NCBI RefSeq assembly: GCF_029623955.1
Contig: NZ_JARSBP010000002.1
Location: forward strand, 434,001 to 498,000
Direction: 5' to 3'
DNA from: Mycobacterium sp. 236(2023)
GTDB taxonomy: Bacteria; Actinomycetota; Actinomycetes; Mycobacteriales; Mycobacteriaceae
Length of the DNA stretch: 64,000 nt
The notes under the pieces: generated by a model
Databases searched by the model: none
Told to the model about the DNA's origin: nothing
What the model saw: only the letters and a program-made list of their open reading frames with translations
Shown here: in pieces, positions 19,596 through 36,118 of the stretch
Layout: every line of letters begins with the position of its first letter
Position numbering within the stretch: position 1 is the first letter of the stretch
Position numbers and translations under genes: made by a program

Positions 19596-20672
19596 GTGGG
19601 CATCGGTATTCAGGTTGAGGGGCTGACCAAGTCCTTTGGTTCCCAGCGAATCTGGGAAGATGTCACGTTCGATCTTCCCGCTGGTGAGGTGTCTGTTCTG
19701 CTGGGGCCCTCCGGTACCGGCAAATCGGTGTTCCTGAAGTCACTGATCGGTCTGCTGCGGCCTGAGCGCGGCAAGATCATCGTCGACGGCACCAACATCA
19801 TCGAGTGCTCGGCCAAGGAGCTCTACGAGATCCGCACGCTGTTCGGCGTCATGTTCCAGGACGGCGCGCTGTTCGGCTCGATGAGCCTCTACGACAACAC
19901 GGCGTTCCCGCTTCGTGAGCACACGAAGAAGAAGGAATCCGAGATCCGTCAGATCGTGATGGAGAAGCTGGACCTGGTGGGTCTGGGCGGCGACGAGGGC
20001 AAGTTCCCCGGTGAGATCTCCGGCGGTATGCGCAAGCGTGCCGGCCTGGCCCGCTCGCTGGTGCTCGACCCGCAGATCATCCTCTGCGACGAGCCCGACT
20101 CCGGTCTGGATCCGGTGCGTACCGCCTACCTGTCGCAGCTGCTGATCGACATCAATGCCCAGATCGACTGCACGATCCTGATCGTCACGCACAACATCAA
20201 CATCGCCCGCACCGTGCCCGACAACATGGGCATGCTGTTCCGGAAGCATCTGGTGATGTTCGGCCCTCGTGAGGTGCTGCTGACCTCCGACGAGCCGGTC
20301 GTCAAGCAGTTCCTCAACGGCCGCCGTCTCGGCCCGATCGGTATGTCGGAGGAAAAGGACGAGTCGACGATGGCCGAGGAGCAGGCCCTCGCCGATGCCG
20401 GCCACCACGACGGTGGTGTCGAGGAGATCGAAGGCGTGCCGCCGCAGGTGTCCGCGACCCCGGGTATGCCCGAGCGCAAGGCCGTGGCCCGTCGCCAGGC
20501 CCGAGTGCGCGAGATCATGCACACGCTACCCCCGGCCGCCCAGGAAGCCATCCGCGACGACCTCGAGGGCACACACCAGTACTCGAGCCACGAGCCCGGC
20601 CACGTCGCCGCGCACCAAGGCCACGAGGACGATGCGCCCACCGGACGCATCCCGGTCTCCGGGGAGCGCTGA
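19596..20672 (+). CDS. mkl: ABC transporter ATP-binding protein Mkl (MceG)
   Basis: A 358-residue ATPase that energises Mce lipid/cholesterol importers. I choose GTG 19596 because GAGAGGAA lies just upstream; M. tuberculosis annotation starts slightly earlier. The Walker A GPSGTGKS is at 37-44, the signature reads ISGGMRKRAGLARSL and Walker B ILCDEPDSGLDP. A C-terminal extension of about 95 residues after GPIGMSEEKDE is typical of Mkl. It contains MPERKAVARRQARVRE and ends in a His/Glu-rich tail. Mce permeases are encoded elsewhere. Confidence 0.93.
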   Translation: MGIGIQVEGLTKSFGSQRIWEDVTFDLPAGEVSVLLGPSGTGKSVFLKSLIGLLRPERGKIIVDGTNIIECSAKELYEIRTLFGVMFQDGALFGSMSLYDNTAFPLREHTKKKESEIRQIVMEKLDLVGLGGDEGKFPGEISGGMRKRAGLARSLVLDPQIILCDEPDSGLDPVRTAYLSQLLIDINAQIDCTILIVTHNINIARTVPDNMGMLFRKHLVMFGPREVLLTSDEPVVKQFLNGRRLGPIGMSEEKDESTMAEEQALADAGHHDGGVEEIEGVPPQVSATPGMPERKAVARRQARVREIMHTLPPAAQEAIRDDLEGTHQYSSHEPGHVAAHQGHEDDAPTGRIPVSGER

Positions 20673-20685
20673 CCCTTACTTCCCG

Positions 20686-20739
20686 AGCGTGGGGCTTACG
20701 TGCGCGGATCAACCGATCTGCGTGCCTAGGCCCCACGTT
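20686..20739 (+). terminator. Possible terminator after mkl
   Basis: AGCGTGGGGC (20686-20695) can pair with GCCCCACGTT (20730-20739), with one G-U, around a 34-base loop, followed by CGTTTTCGG. The long loop makes this less certain. The rest of 20740-20907 holds no clear gene. Confidence 0.45.
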
Positions 20740-20907
20740 CGTTTTCGGACCACGTATTGCTGAACGGCACACGGTTGCGGCTCTTCGTATGAATCGGCAA
20801 CCGAGTAGGTGCCGCCGCACGGCGCGTGCCCTGGTTTGGGCAAAATTACTCTAGCCGTCGAATCCCCGCGATATTGTTTGCCAGGTTTTCGGGCAGAGGG
20901 GCAATAA

Positions 20908-22623
20908 ATGGGCGACCGGCTATCGGTGCTTCTTGGTGCGGGCGTGGTCACGGCCGGGGTGTCGGCGGCGCTGCTGGCCGGTGCCGGCGTCGCAGTCGCA
21001 TCGCCGGACTCGACGTCGGGCGGCGGTGCGACGACGAAGTCCGAGTCCGTCAAGCCGTCCGACCGGCGAGACGACGACGAGGCCGCCGCCGAAACCGGTA
21101 CCGGCGAAACGGCTGACGACGACACCGCCGCCGAGCCCGAAGAGTCGGCTGACGACGAGGACGCCGACGGCTCGACCGTCGTCGACGAAGACGTCACCGA
21201 AGTCGCCACAGAAGAAGAAGTCGTCACAGAAGAAGTAACCGACGAAGCCGTCGTCGAAGAAGAAGCCATCACCGAAGAAGAACCGGTGAACGAGACAGTA
21301 GAGGCGCCGCCCGTCGTTCACGCGCCGCCCGTCGTCGAAGCCGAGGCCCAGGAGGCCGATCCCGAATCGGCCGTCACCGCCGAACGCCTCGCCACGGTCA
21401 CCGCGCTCGACACCGCCACTGAGGCCCATCAGGGGGCCGTCCAGGAGGCCGCGGCAACGCCGCGCAGGCAGACACTCCTGAGCCTCATCGGCACCGTCAT
21501 CTTCAACATCTACTCGGTCGCCATCCGCGTCCTCGGCGGCCCGCCGATCCTGCCACCGAACAGCACCGTCACGGTCAAGACCGCCAAGCTGGAAATCGAC
21601 TGCGGCGACGGCTACGAGGTCCCCGCCGACTGGTACGTCCCCGAAGGTGTGACCCCGACCCGGCTGATCTACTTCCAGCATGGCTTCATGGCGGCAGGTC
21701 CCTTCTACAGCTACACCGCGGCCCGGCTCGCCGAGGCGACCCACAGCATCGTCGTCTCGACGACGCTGACATCGAACTTCCTGTCGTGCGACGGCTGCTG
21801 GGTCGGCGGCTCACCGATGCACAAGGCCGTCGCCGACCTGTTCGTCGACGGCAACAGTGCGCTCGCCGAGAGTGCGTTGGCGGCGGGCTACAGCAGCACG
21901 CTGCTCGACGGCGTGCAGAAGGTGGCGCTGATCGGGCATTCCGCCGGCGGCGGACTGTCGGCGGGCGCTGCCGGTTACATGACCGAGAACGGCACAATCG
22001 GCAAACTCGCCGGCGTGGTGATGCTCGACGGCGTCGGATTCGGCGACGTCACGCCGGAGGCACTGGCCAAACTGCCCACGGACTTACCGATCTACAACCT
22101 GGCCGCACGCGCGTACTTCTGGAACCTGTCCGGGACGACCAACGACGCGATGGAGACCTGGCGGCCCGGCGCGTTCAACGGCGTCAAGCTCACCAACAGC
22201 TCTCACGGCGACGCGATGACCGGCGGCAACCTGTTCGTGCAGGTCGCCATGAACCTCGTCACCGGCTGGCCGAAGCCGGCAAACGTCAAGGCCGCCGAGA
22301 TGATCAGCGCGGGCTGGCTCAACGACATGTTCACCGGTACCCGGACGTCCGGTTTCTACGGCGCACCGAACGAGACTTTCGAGATCGAGACCAGCAGCGG
22401 CACCGCGGGTGCCTACGTTCTGCCGGGCCCGGCCCAGCAGCAGACGATCATCGACTGGCTGTTCACGTTCGGCGCGAAGATCCTGTTCGGCATCGACTTC
22501 GCCACCTGCGCCGACGACCCGGAACACGATGATGCAGAAATGGTCGGGCCAAACACCGCGTTATCTCTTGACGGAAGGGCGAAAGCGGGCCAGTCTATTG
22601 GCCAGCAATGTGTACACGGATAA
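20908..22623 (+). CDS. Secreted alpha/beta hydrolase with acidic linker
   Basis: A 571-residue protein with an ATG behind AGAGGGG. It has a signal peptide (hydrophobic LLGAGVVTAGVSAALLAGAG, then VAVASPD) and a low-complexity Asp/Glu/Thr/Val region from about 45 to 150 rich in EEEVVTEE-type runs. An alpha/beta hydrolase domain follows from about 215. The nucleophile elbow is GHSAGG with Ser345, and QHGFMAAG may form the oxyanion loop. A Pro/Ala/Glu stretch joins the parts. It is probably exported as an esterase or lipase of unknown substrate. It sits between mkl and rpoB, where M. tuberculosis carries several other genes. Confidence 0.8.
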   Translation: MGDRLSVLLGAGVVTAGVSAALLAGAGVAVASPDSTSGGGATTKSESVKPSDRRDDDEAAAETGTGETADDDTAAEPEESADDEDADGSTVVDEDVTEVATEEEVVTEEVTDEAVVEEEAITEEEPVNETVEAPPVVHAPPVVEAEAQEADPESAVTAERLATVTALDTATEAHQGAVQEAAATPRRQTLLSLIGTVIFNIYSVAIRVLGGPPILPPNSTVTVKTAKLEIDCGDGYEVPADWYVPEGVTPTRLIYFQHGFMAAGPFYSYTAARLAEATHSIVVSTTLTSNFLSCDGCWVGGSPMHKAVADLFVDGNSALAESALAAGYSSTLLDGVQKVALIGHSAGGGLSAGAAGYMTENGTIGKLAGVVMLDGVGFGDVTPEALAKLPTDLPIYNLAARAYFWNLSGTTNDAMETWRPGAFNGVKLTNSSHGDAMTGGNLFVQVAMNLVTGWPKPANVKAAEMISAGWLNDMFTGTRTSGFYGAPNETFEIETSSGTAGAYVLPGPAQQQTIIDWLFTFGAKILFGIDFATCADDPEHDDAEMVGPNTALSLDGRAKAGQSIGQQCVHG

Positions 22624-22683
22624 CGAAGATCAGCGTGCCAGCCAGCGCCGACGGTTCCGTACCACACGTTGCTGCCTCGAGGG

Positions 22684-22712
22684 TTGAGGAATAGACCGTC
22701 CTGCGCTATCGT
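22684..22712 (+). promoter_or_regulatory. Probable rpoBC promoter
   Basis: A -35-like TTGAGG (22684-22689) and a -10 TATCGT (22707-22712) are spaced by 17 bases. This gives an untranslated leader of about 190 bases before rpoB, with no ORF in it. Confidence 0.5.
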
Positions 22713-22911
22713 TGGACGTTGCGCTGGCTGCGCCCTGCCCACCCTCATTCGCACTGACCGCCGTGATTTCGTCTGAGCCCTGCTCAGAGATCTTGTCGCG
22801 TGCCGTGCGTCCGGAAGGCTGAGCGAAGCCAGCCGAACCGACGCAGATGAGCGGTCAACGGTCCGGTGTTCCGGTTCCGGTAAGCCGCGTGAGGTGCTGG
22901 AAGGATGCATC

Positions 22912-30404
<7,493 letters not shown>

Positions 30405-30417
30405 TCATCGACGGAAG

Positions 30418-30446
30418 AGCCCCCGCTTCGGCGGGGGCTTTTTCGT
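30418..30446 (+). terminator. Intrinsic terminator after rpoC
   Basis: AGCCCCCGC (30418-30426), a TTCG tetraloop and GCGGGGGCT (30431-30439) form a perfect 9-bp hairpin followed by TTTTTCG. This is a textbook terminator, 13 bases after the rpoC stop. Confidence 0.93.
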
Positions 30447-30536
30447 GGTGCGAGCCTTGTTGCACACGCAATCACCAGGTGAGCCTCTGGAACAAACCGG
30501 CCTGAACAGCAAACCTTCTGCGCTACCGTGACGGAC

Positions 30537-31436
30537 ATGTTGAGCACGCTGTCCGCGCACGAGGTCGAGCGTCGGGAGTTCTGGCGCGACCTGTGCCCGC
30601 ACATGACGATCGAGGCAACCGCGACCCCGGCGGGTGCCGCCGTCGGCGACACCGGTGCGCTCATGGCCGACCTGAAGCGGGAGGGCTACGTCCAGGTTCC
30701 CGACGCGTTCGGCGAAGCCTGCACCGCGCCGATCCGCGATGCCGTTGCCACGTTGTGGCAGCGCGGGATCCCGTTGCCGTTCGCGTTCGTCTACGACGAG
30801 ATGTGGCTGGCATTCCAGGGGCTGTCGGAGTTCCTGACGACGGTCCTCGGCGAGGACTATCGGGCGCTGCCCGACTTCTGGGTCTGGTACGTGCAGCCCA
30901 ACGAGAACGCGTGCGGGTGGGGCCCGCACCGTGATCGCGTGCAGCCCACTCTGGACCCCGACAACTCGCCGCACACATTGACCGTGTGGCTGCCGTTCAC
31001 CGATGCCACGCCGCTCAACGGCTGCATGTATGTGCTTCCCGCACACCATGATCCGCGTTTCGTCGAGCGCCGCTGGGACGGAGAGGGCAACAACGTCGTG
31101 CTCAACCCGCAGGACATCCGAGCGCTACCGGCGACTGCGGGCAGCCTGCTGGCGTGGAATCAGGCGGTTCTGCACTGGGGGAGCAGGGGGAGCCGGCTGG
31201 GTACGGCGGCGAGGATCAGCGCCGCGTTCGAGTTCCAGCGCGGCGACCGGGCGCCGTTCAACAGCCCTCTGCTCGACCCCGGCCGCATGCCGACGTTCAC
31301 CGAGCGACTCGGGCTGATCGGCAAGCAGGTGTTGCAGTACCGGCACATGTACCCGCTCGGCGACGACGTCGCGGCCGTCGCGACGAGGTTGTTCGACAGC
31401 TACATGCCCCGCGTCCCCATCTCGATCCGAGGCTGA
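30537..31436 (+). CDS. Phytanoyl-CoA dioxygenase (PhyH)-like protein
   Basis: A 299-residue Fe(II)/2-oxoglutarate oxygenase. Likely iron ligands are the His and Asp in GPHRDRVQ and a distal His in VLHWGSRGS, with a following Arg for 2-oxoglutarate. TACCGT (30524-30529) lies 7 bases before ATG 30537 and no ribosome-binding site is present, so I prefer that start over GTG 30528, which overlaps the -10. The substrate is unknown. M. tuberculosis has a different hydrolase gene at this position. Confidence 0.8.
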   Translation: MLSTLSAHEVERREFWRDLCPHMTIEATATPAGAAVGDTGALMADLKREGYVQVPDAFGEACTAPIRDAVATLWQRGIPLPFAFVYDEMWLAFQGLSEFLTTVLGEDYRALPDFWVWYVQPNENACGWGPHRDRVQPTLDPDNSPHTLTVWLPFTDATPLNGCMYVLPAHHDPRFVERRWDGEGNNVVLNPQDIRALPATAGSLLAWNQAVLHWGSRGSRLGTAARISAAFEFQRGDRAPFNSPLLDPGRMPTFTERLGLIGKQVLQYRHMYPLGDDVAAVATRLFDSYMPRVPISIRG

Positions 31437-31460
31437 CCCGACGCTGTCACCGGGCCCGCC

Positions 31461-31473
31461 TAGAGTGGGCGTC
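31461..31473 (+). promoter_or_regulatory. -10 element, leaderless endonuclease IV gene
   Basis: TAGAGT (31461-31466) is followed by seven bases and the GTG at 31474, placing +1 at or next to the start codon. Confidence 0.5.
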
Positions 31474-32226
31474 GTGCTCATTGGTTCGCATGTCCACGGT
31501 GATGACCCCTTGGCGGCGGCGGAGGCCGACGGCGCCGACGTCGTACAGTTCTTCCTCGGCAATCCCCAGAGCTGGAAGAAGCCACCGCCTCGCGACGACA
31601 CCGAGGTGCTCAAGGCCTCGTCGATGCCGATCTATGTGCACGCGCCGTACCTGATCAATGTCGCGTCGGCCAACAATCGCGTGCGCATTCCGTCTCGAAA
31701 GATCTTGCAGGACACCTGCGATGCCGCCTCAGCCATCGGGGCCACCGCCGTCATCGTGCACGGGGGCCACGCCGACGACAACGACATGGACGCCGGCTTC
31801 GAGCGTTGGGCGAAGGCGCTGGACTACTTGGAGACCGACGTGCAGGTTCTGTTGGAGAACACCGCCGGCGGCGACCACGCGATGGCTCGGCACTTCGACA
31901 CGATCGCCAAGCTGTGGGACCACATCGGCGACACCGGTATCGGTTTCTGCCTCGATACCTGCCACGCGTGGGCCGCCGGCGAAGCGCTCATCGACGCCGT
32001 GGAGCGGATCAAAGGCATCACGGGCCGCATCGACCTGGTGCACTGCAACGACTCGCGTGACGCCGCTGGGTCGGGCGCGGACAGGCACGCCAACTTCGGG
32101 ACGGGTCAGATCGACCCGCAGCTGCTGGCGGCCGTGGTGAACGCGGCGAATGCGCCCGTCATCTGCGAGACGTCGGACGAGGGCCGCAAGGACGACATCG
32201 CGTTCCTGCGCGAGCACGTCAAGTAG
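31474..32226 (+). CDS. end: Endonuclease IV (AP endonuclease)
   Basis: A 250-residue enzyme of the Nfo/End family that cleaves DNA at abasic sites in base-excision repair. The GTG at 31474 gives MLIGSHV, the family N-terminus, and fits the leaderless -10. Metal-binding signatures are present: [33 protein letters not shown] and [20 protein letters not shown]. Length matches M. tuberculosis End (Rv0670). It may be read together with the upstream oxygenase, 37 bases away. Confidence 0.92.
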   Translation: MLIGSHVHGDDPLAAAEADGADVVQFFLGNPQSWKKPPPRDDTEVLKASSMPIYVHAPYLINVASANNRVRIPSRKILQDTCDAASAIGATAVIVHGGHADDNDMDAGFERWAKALDYLETDVQVLLENTAGGDHAMARHFDTIAKLWDHIGDTGIGFCLDTCHAWAAGEALIDAVERIKGITGRIDLVHCNDSRDAAGSGADRHANFGTGQIDPQLLAAVVNAANAPVICETSDEGRKDDIAFLREHVK

Positions 32227-32228
32227 CT

Positions 32229-33071
32229 TCAGCCGGCGAGCAGCCCCAGGTACTGCTGTTGTGCGCCGGCATCCAGGGATCCTCGCTGTTCGAGGAGCAT
32301 GACGCAGCGCAGCGAGAGATCGGTTGAGCCATAGCAATGGTGGGCGATCAGAGCGAGGTGCTTGAGTTGTTCGTCGCTCAGCAGATCCGGGCGAGAGAAG
32401 TCGCGGACGTAGACGATGTCGGCTTCCAGAAGTTGATTGACGGGCCGGCGTGGGTCCTCGTTGGCCACGTACGGGGCGATCGGCCAGCGCTTCACCGCGG
32501 CGAAGCAGTGCGGGACGAAACCTTGTCTGCGGAGTTCGATGTCGATGTCGCCCATGGCGGGTTGGTCCTTGTAAAGCGTCACGAATGACACTTCGGTCTG
32601 GATCGCGACGGCGCCGGACAGCTTCGTCCGGCCGTTCTGAAAGACGGCGAGTTCGCCGCCCTGTATGTCGATCTTGAGGAAATCGATGTCGACGATCTCG
32701 TCGATGTCGTCCAGGCGTTGCGTGGCGAGCGGCACCTGGTTGACCACGTGTGCGTAAGGGGCCAGCACCTCGAACATGCTGAGCGTGGCTTCATCGGGCT
32801 CGAAAAGGCTTGTCATCCCCGATCCGCTGCAGATGTTGAGGGTGTGTTCGCCGCCGTCGCCCACCGCATAGGGGAGGTACCTCTCGTAGGGCCCCTTGTT
32901 CTGTTGCAGCGCCAGTAGCGCGTCTGCCTGAGGTTCGAACCCGGTGACGCGGCAGAGTCCCGCGGTCAGGATGGGCGCGTAGGGCGGTTCGCCGTCGATG
33001 GGGTTGGCGCCGACGTCCACGACGTCGATCAGGCGCTGGGGGGCGAGAAGATCTCGAAAAGCAGTGCTCAT
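32229..33071 (-). CDS. FkbM-family SAM-dependent methyltransferase
   Basis: A 280-residue FkbM-type methyltransferase. Motif I is VDVGANPIDGE and motif II-like VTGFEPQADAL. The FkbM core has DFLKIDIQGGELAVFQNG and ends near IQTEVSFVTLYKDQ. Such enzymes usually O-methylate sugars or glycans. The ATG at 33071 has GAAGG upstream. The gene converges on endonuclease IV with 2 bases between stops. It faces away from the PGRS-like protein across a 646-base intergenic region. It is the left edge of the accessory block. Confidence 0.87.
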   Translation of the reverse strand: MSTAFRDLLAPQRLIDVVDVGANPIDGEPPYAPILTAGLCRVTGFEPQADALLALQQNKGPYERYLPYAVGDGGEHTLNICSGSGMTSLFEPDEATLSMFEVLAPYAHVVNQVPLATQRLDDIDEIVDIDFLKIDIQGGELAVFQNGRTKLSGAVAIQTEVSFVTLYKDQPAMGDIDIELRRQGFVPHCFAAVKRWPIAPYVANEDPRRPVNQLLEADIVYVRDFSRPDLLSDEQLKHLALIAHHCYGSTDLSLRCVMLLEQRGSLDAGAQQQYLGLLAG

Positions 33072-33717
33072 GGGAATCGCCTTCGTGCGGTGTCCAGGAA
33101 CCCGGTGGCAAGTGCGTCACGAATGTAGCGTGCCGGCGCGACGCCGCTTCCGGTGCTGCTTCGTTATCTGTACAGCAGAGGATGTCTCACAGCTTGCAGG
33201 CAACTATTAGCACGCTTATGCCACCTTTGCTGCTCGCGGTTGTCATCCGAACGTCCTACTCGCTGTTTGAGAGCCGGACAGTGTTGCAGGAACGCGGTTT
33301 TGAGTGATCAACGTGTCCTCGACCGGGTGGCCCGCACCTGACCGTGGATCATGTTGCGAGAACGCGACGGACACCGCCGATCGCAACGCCAGACCAATTT
33401 GCCCGCCGGTCGCTGTTGACGTGTTGTCAACTACGGGCCATCGGCTCACAAGTTTTCTCAGCCAAAGCACAGGTGTGACGGGTTGTCCATAGCATCTGAC
33501 CTTGCGTTTTTACTACGGATGCAGAGCGCTTCAGCAAACTTACGTTGCCGAAAAAACTTCCCTATGCACAGAATCTTTCGGATAGCTACTTGATATCGCA
33601 AACTTCACAAAAGTTCACGTGCAGAAAACCTTCGAACAGGGATTTTCGGGTGTTAACTTCCGTGCGTCTGCGCTCCTGCAGACACCGATCGGGTTTCTCT
33701 TTAGGGGGTTGTTCGCC
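33072..33717. other. Long AT-richer intergenic region
   Basis: This 646-base stretch between the FkbM and PGRS-like genes has lower GC than its surroundings, with A/T runs such as GCCGAAAAAACTT and GGATAGCTACTTGATATCGC. It contains no convincing coding ORF. Divergent promoters for both neighbours must lie here, but I cannot assign -10/-35 pairs confidently. A 5-bp inverted repeat AACTT/AAGTT (33601-33615) lies near the right end. It could also hold a long 5' leader for the PGRS gene. Confidence 0.5.
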
Positions 33718-36054
33718 TTGTCCAATCGACGTAAGCAAAAGTCTGGCGGTACCAAGAGTGTGGTCCGCCCTGTAATCACCACCGGCCTCGCCGGCGCAGG
33801 AATGGTGGCCGCGGGAATGATGTTCCTCGCGCCGCCCGGGGGGCCGGGACCCATCTCCGCCGCCATTCAGTTGACGTCGACCGGCTCGGACGCAACGGAA
33901 CCGTGGTACCAGGTCACCTTCGGCGGCTCCGGCAATCCGGCGCCCAACAACCTCGTCTCCGGCCTCGTTGATCTCAGCGGCACGTCCTGTGGCCTGATCT
34001 GCAACGGCCAGGACGGAACCGGCCAGAACGGCGGCATCCTCTTCGGCAACGGCGGTAGCGGTTGGAACAGCGAGATCGCCGGGGTCGCCGGCGGTAACGG
34101 CGGTAACGGCGGCCTCTTCGGCGGTAACGGCGGCAACGGCGGTAACGGCGGATTCGGGGCCGACGGCGGTAACGGCGGTAACGCAGGCAGCCTGGCTCTG
34201 TTCGGGCGCGGCGGTAACGGCGGTAACGGCGGTAACGGTGCAACCGGTGCGACCGGCGCGGTTGGCCCGTCCGGAAATGCGGGCGTCTACGGCCAGGCCG
34301 GTGCAACGGTGGGTGCCGACGGTGGCAACGGCGATGACGCGACACAGGTGGGCTCGACCGGCGCCGCGGGCGGAGTGGGGTCAGCCGGAACCGTTGGTGG
34401 CGTTGGCACGGTTGGTACCACCGGCAAGGCTGGCTCGACCGGTGCTACAGGCACCACGGGTGGCGCTGGTGCGGCTGGTACCGCAGGCGGGGTCGGAGCT
34501 GCCGGGCCCGTGGGCGCCACGGGTGCTGCAGGTGGCACCGGCACTGGTGGAACGGGCGCTGCCGGTGGAACCGGTGGAACCGGTGGAACCGGCGCGACAG
34601 GCGTCGCGGGCGATGCCGGCGGTGTCGGTGGCGCCGGTGGAGACGGTGCCGCTGGTGGCACCGGCGGTGTTGGCGTCACCGGTGGCGTCGGTGGCACCGG
34701 CGGTGTCGGTGGTGTCGGCGGCCAGGGACAGAAGGGTGGCACCGGCAAGGCCGGTGGCGCAGGCTCGGCCGGCGGAACCGGCGGTGTCGGCGGTGATGCA
34801 CCTCAGGTCCAGGGCGGCACCGGCGGTGTCGGCGGCAAGGGCGGCAACGGCGGCAACGGCGGCAGCGGCGGCCTGTTCGGCAAGGGCGGCAACGCCGGTA
34901 ACGCCGGTAACGGCGGTACCGGTGGTGCTGGTGGCGCCGGCGGTACGGGTGGCACCGGCGGTACGGGTGGCACAGGCGCTCAGGGCGGCAAGGGCGGCGT
35001 CGGCGGCGCTGGCGCCACAGGTGGCGTGGGTGGCACCGGCGGTACGGGTGGCACCGGCGGAACTGGTGGCACCGGTGGAACCGGTGGAACCGGCGGTGCC
35101 GGCGGTAACGGCGGCGTCGGTGGTATCGGCGGCAAGGGTGGCACCGGTGGAACTGGTGGCACCGGTGGAACCGGTGGCACCGGCGGTGCCGGCGGCAGCG
35201 GCGACCTCGGGACCGGGTTCGGTGGCCAGGGCGGTCTCGGCGGGGTCGGCGGTACCGGTGGAACCGGCGGCAAGGGTGGCACCGGCGGAACCGGCGGTAC
35301 CGGTGGCGCTGGAGCCGTCGGCGGCGCAGGTGGCCAGGGTGGCACTGGCGGCACGGGTGGCACCGGTGGTACCGGTGGCACCGGCGGTGCTGGTGGACTC
35401 GGTGGTGACGGTGGCGCCGGAGGTGCCGGCGGTCTCGGCGGCAACGGCGGCGCGGGCGGTAAGGGCGGTCTGGGCGGCAGCACCGGTGGTGCAGGCGGTC
35501 AGGCCGGTACGGCCGGTCAGGCAGGCAAGGGCGGCCTCTTCGGCGGTTCCGGACTTGCCGGTAAGGGCGGCGTGACCGGCGCGGCAGGCGCGAGTGGTGC
35601 TACCGGCGCCCAGGGTGCGACCGGTGCGCAGGGTGCCTCGGGTGCTCCCGGTATCACAGGCGCCACCGGTGCCAGTGGAGCCGCAGGTGCGACCGGAGCC
35701 GCAGGTAGTGCCGGCAAGGCCGGTTCGGCCGGCGCTGAAGGTGCGACCGGTGCCCAGGGTGCAACCGGTGCGGCCGGAGGCAAGGGCGGCGACGGTGCTT
35801 CCGGTTCATCCGGGACGGCCGGCACCGGCGGTAGCAACGGCACTCCGGGAACGTCGGACGGCAAGGGCGGCGCAGGCGGCAAGGGCGGCGCCGGCGGCGC
35901 CGGTGGCGCAGGCGGCAACGGTGGCTCCGGCGGCAGCTCGGGCACCGGTGGATCCGGTGGCGGCGGCGGTACCGGCGGCGGCGGTGGTGCCGGCGGTGGC
36001 GGCGGCGAAGGCGGCGGCGGAGGTGCCGGCGGCAGCGCCGGTGACTCGGACTAG
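33718..36054 (+). CDS. Secreted PGRS / collagen-like Gly-rich repeat protein (no PE domain)
   Basis: A 778-residue protein. I choose TTG 33718 because AGGGGG lies nine bases upstream and the product opens MSNRRKQKSGG, a basic n-region. A hydrophobic signal segment follows (ITTGLAGAGMVAAGMMFLAP). A short unique domain contains the pair CGLIC and GILFGNGGSG, similar to the GRPLI-to-PGRS transition of PE_PGRS proteins. From about 125 to the end glycine recurs every third residue: GGN/GGX triplets, then GATGAA/GTGG-type triplets rich in Thr, then collagen-like GATGAQ repeats, ending in Gly/Ser. No PE domain, LPXTG or membrane anchor is seen. A GTG at 33619 would add 33 residues. It is probably a cell-surface protein. 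Confidence 0.82.
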   Translation: MSNRRKQKSGGTKSVVRPVITTGLAGAGMVAAGMMFLAPPGGPGPISAAIQLTSTGSDATEPWYQVTFGGSGNPAPNNLVSGLVDLSGTSCGLICNGQDGTGQNGGILFGNGGSGWNSEIAGVAGGNGGNGGLFGGNGGNGGNGGFGADGGNGGNAGSLALFGRGGNGGNGGNGATGATGAVGPSGNAGVYGQAGATVGADGGNGDDATQVGSTGAAGGVGSAGTVGGVGTVGTTGKAGSTGATGTTGGAGAAGTAGGVGAAGPVGATGAAGGTGTGGTGAAGGTGGTGGTGATGVAGDAGGVGGAGGDGAAGGTGGVGVTGGVGGTGGVGGVGGQGQKGGTGKAGGAGSAGGTGGVGGDAPQVQGGTGGVGGKGGNGGNGGSGGLFGKGGNAGNAGNGGTGGAGGAGGTGGTGGTGGTGAQGGKGGVGGAGATGGVGGTGGTGGTGGTGGTGGTGGTGGAGGNGGVGGIGGKGGTGGTGGTGGTGGTGGAGGSGDLGTGFGGQGGLGGVGGTGGTGGKGGTGGTGGTGGAGAVGGAGGQGGTGGTGGTGGTGGTGGAGGLGGDGGAGGAGGLGGNGGAGGKGGLGGSTGGAGGQAGTAGQAGKGGLFGGSGLAGKGGVTGAAGASGATGAQGATGAQGASGAPGITGATGASGAAGATGAAGSAGKAGSAGAEGATGAQGATGAAGGKGGDGASGSSGTAGTGGSNGTPGTSDGKGGAGGKGGAGGAGGAGGNGGSGGSSGTGGSGGGGGTGGGGGAGGGGGEGGGGGAGGSAGDSD
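34084..36039 (+). repeat. PGRS/Gly-Xaa-Yaa coding repeat tract
   Basis: Almost 2 kb of degenerate 9-bp units of the GGCGGTAAC, GGTGGCACC and GGTGCGACC types, coding Gly-Gly-Xaa and Gly-Ala-Thr triplets. Blocks differ: Asn-rich at the start, Thr/Gly in the middle and Ala/Thr/Gln from about 35580 to 35780. The tract is prone to assembly error and to slippage or recombination. Confidence 0.85.
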
Positions 36055-36072
36055 TCCGACAACCGATCGGGT

Positions 36073-36107
36073 AGGCCCCCCTCCTTCGGGAGGGGGGCCT
36101 TCCCCTT
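36073..36107. terminator. Bidirectional terminator between PGRS gene and purU
   Basis: A perfect 12-bp stem (36073-36084 with 36089-36100) with a TTCG loop is followed by TCCCCTTT. It lies 18 bases after the PGRS stop and 11 bases beyond the convergent purU stop, so it can serve both. Confidence 0.88.
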
Positions 36108-36118
36108 TGGCACGTCGT

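Noticed and set aside
33601..33615. AACTT/AAGTT inverted repeat as an operator
   Set aside because: The arms are only 5 bp in an AT-rich stretch, which is expected by chance. It is mentioned but not called.
34238..35575. 445-codon frame inside the PGRS gene
   Set aside because: This is the alternative reading of Gly-rich repeats, giving Ala/Val/Arg/Pro low complexity. The Gly-Xaa-Yaa frame has the signal peptide and the ordered motifs.
34081..36039. CRISPR array or minisatellite within the Gly-rich tract
   Set aside because: Units are degenerate 9-bp codons in frame without spacers. They are coding repeats.
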